Positions 60,532-64,000 of a stretch of DNA of 64,000 bases are shown piece after piece. The notes beneath the pieces were generated by a model. That model was not told the DNA's origin. It ran no database searches and saw nothing but the letters and a program-made list of their open reading frames with translations. The DNA comes from Deinandra increscens subsp. villosa. Its lineage: Eukaryota > Streptophyta > Magnoliopsida > Asterales > Asteraceae. The number at the start of each line of letters is the position of its first letter. The first letter of the stretch is position 1. The position numbers were made by a program, and so were the translations under genes. The stretch lies in contig JBCNJP010000006.1 of the NCBI GenBank assembly GCA_039602395.1, positions 11,210,952 through 11,274,951 on the forward strand. Reading direction: 5' to 3'.

Positions 60532-62977
60532 ACCCGTCCATATGTGTTATGTGATTATTTATGTATTGTCATTATGTGCAACGTGATGAAAACGCATGAT
60601 TTAGTATTAGGAATAAAATGAAAATTTGTCTTTCTTGGTTGCCAGCGAAACTAACGGGCGAAACTATAGTGTCGCCCGGTAGTCGGTTAAACTATTGGAT
60701 CTCATGAAATCAGAGACAGTTTCGCCTGGCCAGCGAAACTAGCCAGCGAAACTAGCCTCTGATATAAAATGGCATAAAACCCTAGTTGTCTCATTTGTTG
60801 CACCATTTCTCTCAAACACACACACTCACTCTCCTGGAATCTGGTCAGCCGAGAAAACCACCAAAGAAACACCAACTCAGCCTCGAGACAACATCTATTT
60901 GGATCCTAGATCGAATCGTGAGTCTCAAAAACCTTTATTTATGCTTTTCTATGTGTTTTTCTTAAAAAGCATGCCTAAACCTCTATGGAATCACTTGATC
61001 TGCTAGTATGTTGCTTAGGGATGCTAGATCTGTTATAAAGTTTGTAACTTTACGTGTGAAATCCATCCATAATGAAAATCCATGCTAGATTAGGTCATTT
61101 AGGGTTTTAAATGTATTTTGGTGATTTGATGATGAAAACCCATGTTTAAGGTGTTAAAGCTTACTGATTTATGTTGGTAAATGATTATGCATGATAGATA
61201 TTGAATTACATGAAATATGAAAGCTGTTAGATTGATTTTTAGGCTGATTTGTGAGTTTTTCGCGACCAGCGAAACTGTACTGTTCTCTGGGCGAAACTAT
61301 GTAGCGAAACTATGTATATCTTCATCCAGCGACACTATGAAGCGAAACTGTAGTGTCGCCGGGTAAACCAACCAGACCTGTCCGAACGAAACTACCGAGC
61401 GAAATTCCCTGAACGAAAGTTCAAACCAGTTTCGGGCGAAACTAGGCTAGCGAAACTGTGCCAACAGTTTCGAGCGAAACTAGCCTAGCGAAACTGTGTC
61501 ATCGGGTATTGCCTAGCGAAAGTGCTGCCCGTGCACACAGCGAAACTGACTAGCGAAACTGCTAGCGAAACTGAGACCAGAATCCAAACTTGTGCAATTT
61601 ACTTGAACATTATGCCATGACATACATGATTATGCTATGATGATACATGCTTTGATTTCTGATGTATATGAACCCTTGTTTATGATCAACCATCGGTGTC
61701 GTGTGTCGGTATGTCGAGTCATAGTTCCAACGTGCTATGTTATGGGCCATAGTGACGTTAAGTAAAGAATTAGACACCAAACTAATACTTAAGACCTAAA
61801 CGTGTTCATAGGTCTTCGTTAAGCAAACTTGGATTATATAGCAAGTGTAGCAGTGCAACCCAAGGTGAGTGTCACTAACCCGATTACCGTGAACCCGTTT
61901 GGGTCACACCGAATAACTAAATGAAAAACAATGCTGACAACTTCGAGAGTGCTATGCACCTCCCTGATGAACTTGAAAACTTGGAGTGCTCGGCACCCAC
62001 TTGATGAACTTGAAGTGCTTTATGGGAAGCACTTGTGAATTACTTAAACAACCATTTCTGAAACAAAACTGAAAACACTTTTGAGATTCATGAGAATCCA
62101 GAAAACCGTTTTAATATGGCTAGCGTAGGTTAAAGTCTAAACCACATGATATCACAAGATTTCTAAGGATGCCTTGAAACTTAAAAGTCCTCAACTAAAT
62201 TGTACCATTAATTGTAAAGCGAGGGGATGTTGGGTAGATCTACTGGAGTTTGACAAACTCCGCCCCGTGGCACGGGGAGTGCACGGAGGTACAATATCAG
62301 CCTATATGACCGTGATCCCGAAATGACACGGGGGAGGCAAATCCGCGATGACGTAGGTCCGCAAAACCTGATGGCACGGCCACTACAATAATAGTCAGCT
62401 TTGGTACAAACTTCCTTAGTGCATGGAACAACGGATTAGCTACCCGCGATATCGGTTGAGCACTTTAACTATACAAAACTAGTTCATACCCGATAACGTA
62501 TGTTACGGATAATACTCTTACTAAACCACAGAACTATGATTATGGATATCACTAAGCATTGCTTTTCACAAACAAATATTACATAAGTATATGTTGACAC
62601 GATTATGATTATTAGACCGGGCCACTGCGTGACAAGCCCACTGTGAACTCACCAACCGTTAGGTTGACACTTGCGTGGTTTTCACTTTTGCAGATCGCTG
62701 AAGAGTATCCGCTGGTGGTTGGCATGGCACTTGAAGATTTCTTATTTTAAACACAAACTTGGGAATTTAATAACAATTCATGTTTTATAATTTAAGCACG
62801 TGGTTAGTGCTAAGATACTTATGTTTATTTTCCGCTGCGAACTTTAAACTGTTTTATGATGAATGCTTGGACTTAACTCTGATTCGTTTAGTATTTGTAA
62901 CTAATGGTTGTGGTCCTGGTCTGGTCGCACCCCTTAACGGTATAAACTCCGTTAGTGGTTAATTTGGGGGTGTGACA
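60532..62977 (+). mobile_element. Tekay-type LTR, plus orientation, 5' part lost in the gap
   Basis: It ends GGGGGTGTGACA at 62977 and includes the sense motif 'gtgaactcaccaacc' (about 62642) near the 3' end. The mudrA-like reading frame is cut exactly at 62978, so the LTR inserted into that gene. The five bases after it are ATAGA; the matching left copy would lie in or beyond the gap. A possible transcription start region with leader (about 60760-60900) is present. Confidence 0.65.
60645..61585. repeat. AGCGAAACT motif array (at least 15 units)
   Basis: Copies of (A/G)GCGAAACT(A/G), mostly AGCGAAAC, are clustered at 60645-60760 and 61265-61585, with a few in inverted form (GTTTCGC). The spacing is irregular, unlike a simple tandem repeat. 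Confidence 0.9.
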
Positions 62978-63163
62978 ATAGAGGTCAAAGAATTCTTTCT
63001 TGTAGTTCCCATATTCCACAGCATAATCACAGAGCTCGAAAAAAGACATCTTGTCGGCTTCAATCTTCAACCCAATTGATGTTCCTCGTGCATACATCCA
63101 AATCGGCTCGCGTAGTATTTCACCACCATAGTACAAGTTAACGCCAATTCTGTCATTCATCAT
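62978..63163 (-). pseudogene. mudrA-like MULE transposase, N-terminal 62 codons, cut by LTR insertion
   Basis: The minus-strand ORF starts at 63163 (MMNDRIGVNLYYGGEILREP) and stays open to the LTR boundary, ending EFFDLY. The pattern of a short polar start, a YYGGE turn and a later FFELCDY segment resembles the PB1-like N-terminal region of plant MULE transposases. Its position about 200 bp inside the right TIR, reading inwards, is where mudrA sits in autonomous MULEs. The DDE domain is not seen in the window. The assignment rests on position as much as on sequence. Confidence 0.6.
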
Positions 63164-63360
63164 AGGGCTTCAATCGGCATTCAATCTTCAATCAATCGGG
63201 GTGAATCAATCGGGGTTTCAATCGAGTTTCAGATTAGGGATTCAGTGGGAGATTGAGGGTGTAGGAGTGGAACCGTGAATGTTAGGGCTTCAATTTTATT
63301 ACGAATGTTATAAAAGGGGGAGAGTTAAAAAAATTGCCACGTCAGCGTCTTTGATGGTGT
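63164..63360 (-). promoter_or_regulatory. probable mudrA promoter and leader
   Basis: Between the TIR and the ATG there is a TTTTATAA element (about 63308-63316) and a leader containing repeated 'tcaatcggggt' units. Promoters of MULE transposase genes normally lie in or next to the TIR. Confidence 0.4.
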
Positions 63361-63515
63361 TCCACGTCACCAAAAGTAACGGGTGTTAAAATATTTAACG
63401 GGAGGTTTATTAGGAAAAACAGGGTAAATAGCTAGGAGTGTTGTAGGCCAAAAATGAAGGTAGGATTATTCCTGGCCAACAGGCAATAGTTGGGATTATT
63501 AAGGTCAATTTTTTC
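63361..63515 (-). mobile_element. MULE right terminal inverted repeat (155 bp)
   Basis: This is the inverted copy of 36590-36744 with about six mismatches. It ends GGTCAATTTTTTC directly before the 9-bp duplication. Confidence 0.9.
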
Positions 63516-63524
63516 TTATAAAAA
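63516..63524 (+). repeat. 9-bp target-site duplication, right copy
   Basis: TTATAAAAA is identical to 36581-36589. Confidence 0.85.
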
Positions 63525-63541
63525 ATTACTTGACAACGAGT

Positions 63542-64000
63542 ATGGATTCCGGTAATTCTTCATCGTCACTTTACGACATGTTTGAAGACGAAGAGGACAC
63601 CGCCATTTCGGTCGCCCTAAATATATTACGACGGTCAAGGGAGGCTCAAGTTCCATGACCAATTGTTAGACGAACGCGTGTTGAGCGAGATCGGGAAGCG
63701 GCCAATAAAAGGTTGATGGATGACTACTTTTCAGAGAATCCGGTTCACGCCGACCCGAAGACGTTTTCTACTCGCTTTCGTATAAGTGAGCGTTTATTTT
63801 TACGTATTGCAAATGATTTGGAACAACACTTTCCTTATTTTCAACAAAGACGTGACGCACGTGGAAAGCTCGGATTCACGTCAATACAAAAATGCACATC
63901 CGCGTTACAGATTTTGGCTTACGGAAACACCACCGACATCAACGATGAGTATTTGAAAATGGCGGAGAAGACCACGAGAGATACCGTTAAGGAATTTACA
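63542..64000 (+). pseudogene. PIF/Harbinger transposase, N-terminal part with one in-frame TGA, runs off the window
   Basis: ATG at 63542 opens MDSGNSSSSLYDMFEDEED. A TGA at 63656-63658 follows codon 38, then the same frame continues open to 64000 (114 codons). That part holds the family's helical N-terminal domain: MDDYFSENPVHADP, RFRISERLFLRIAND, PYFQQRRDARGKLG and IQKCTSALQILAYG. These are typical of plant HARBI1-like transposases. The DDE catalytic domain would follow outside the window. The TGA sits at a possible former CGA codon, consistent with CpG decay. Its promoter lies on the far side of the MULE at about 36509. Confidence 0.85.

Larger units (their letters stand above)
36590..63515. 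mobile_element. Mutator-like element as assembled (26.9 kb), inserted in a PIF/Harbinger element
   Basis: It is bounded by matching 155-bp TIRs and the identical 9-bp duplication TTATAAAAA. The Harbinger leader and transposase lie on opposite sides. As assembled it encloses a mudrA-like start, an H2A fragment, a 12-exon tRNA-binding protein gene, Helitron and hAT elements, a copia element and Tekay-type LTR sequence. Two 500-N gaps lie inside, so the true length and content are uncertain. The ends are far better supported than the interior. Confidence 0.6.

Noticed and set aside
53540..62977. One Tekay-type retroelement running from TGTCACACCCC (53540) to GGGTGTGACA (62977)
   Set aside because: The flanking five bases differ (CCGTC and ATAGA), the two ends belong to LTRs in opposite orientation, and a scaffold gap separates them.

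Overview
This is nuclear DNA of a flowering plant. The evidence is split genes with GT-AG introns, Tekay-like chromovirus LTRs, copia LTR elements primed by initiator tRNA-Met, an L1-type plant LINE, Helitrons, and MULE, PIF/Harbinger and hAT elements. The mix of LTR families suggests Asteraceae, but that is an impression and not proven from the sequence. Two runs of exactly 500 N (36759-37258 and 60032-60531) are fixed-size scaffold gaps. The window is therefore three contigs: A (1-36758), B (37259-60031) and C (60532-64000).

Contig A, 1-26500, is almost entirely nested repeats. A decayed minus-strand Tekay-type element has one LTR of about 3606-8407, itself hit by two foldback MITEs and a Helitron. 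Next comes a minus-strand non-coding LTR retroelement arranged LTR-internal-LTR-internal-LTR (8549-22656). Its last LTR is split by a Tekay-type solo LTR (15082-22205, 5-bp target duplication), which is split in turn by a LINE (16820-20108, 16-bp target duplication). A G-box-rich tandem repeat (22573-24475) and several MITEs follow. The first host gene is at 26764-29934, a four-exon single-pass membrane protein with an intronic solo LTR. From 30932 to 36286 there is non-coding, splice-site-bearing duplicated sequence with a Helitron-like end.

From 36287 a PIF/Harbinger element begins. Its 5' leader is interrupted at 36590, and its transposase ORF resumes at 63525. Between these points lie 155-bp terminal inverted repeats (36590-36744 and 63361-63515) flanked by the identical 9-bp duplication TTATAAAAA. 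This describes a Mutator-like element (MULE) of about 27 kb as assembled, with the start of a mudrA-like gene just inside its right end.

Contig B lies inside those TIRs. It holds a histone H2A gene fragment in a transcription-unit-like arrangement, Helitron and hAT remnants, and a complete 12-exon gene for an AIMP1/Arc1p-like tRNA-binding protein (45034-50383, minus strand; exon 1 carries an apparent 1-nt frameshift). It also has a Harbinger-like element and a gag-only copia element (53972-59832) nested in a Tekay-type LTR. The copia 3' region carries three tandem stem-loops whose stems differ in sequence but keep their pairing. Contig C holds the end of another Tekay-type LTR, the mudrA fragment, the right MULE TIR and the Harbinger transposase start. 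Whether contig B truly lies within the MULE or was misplaced in scaffolding is the main open question.
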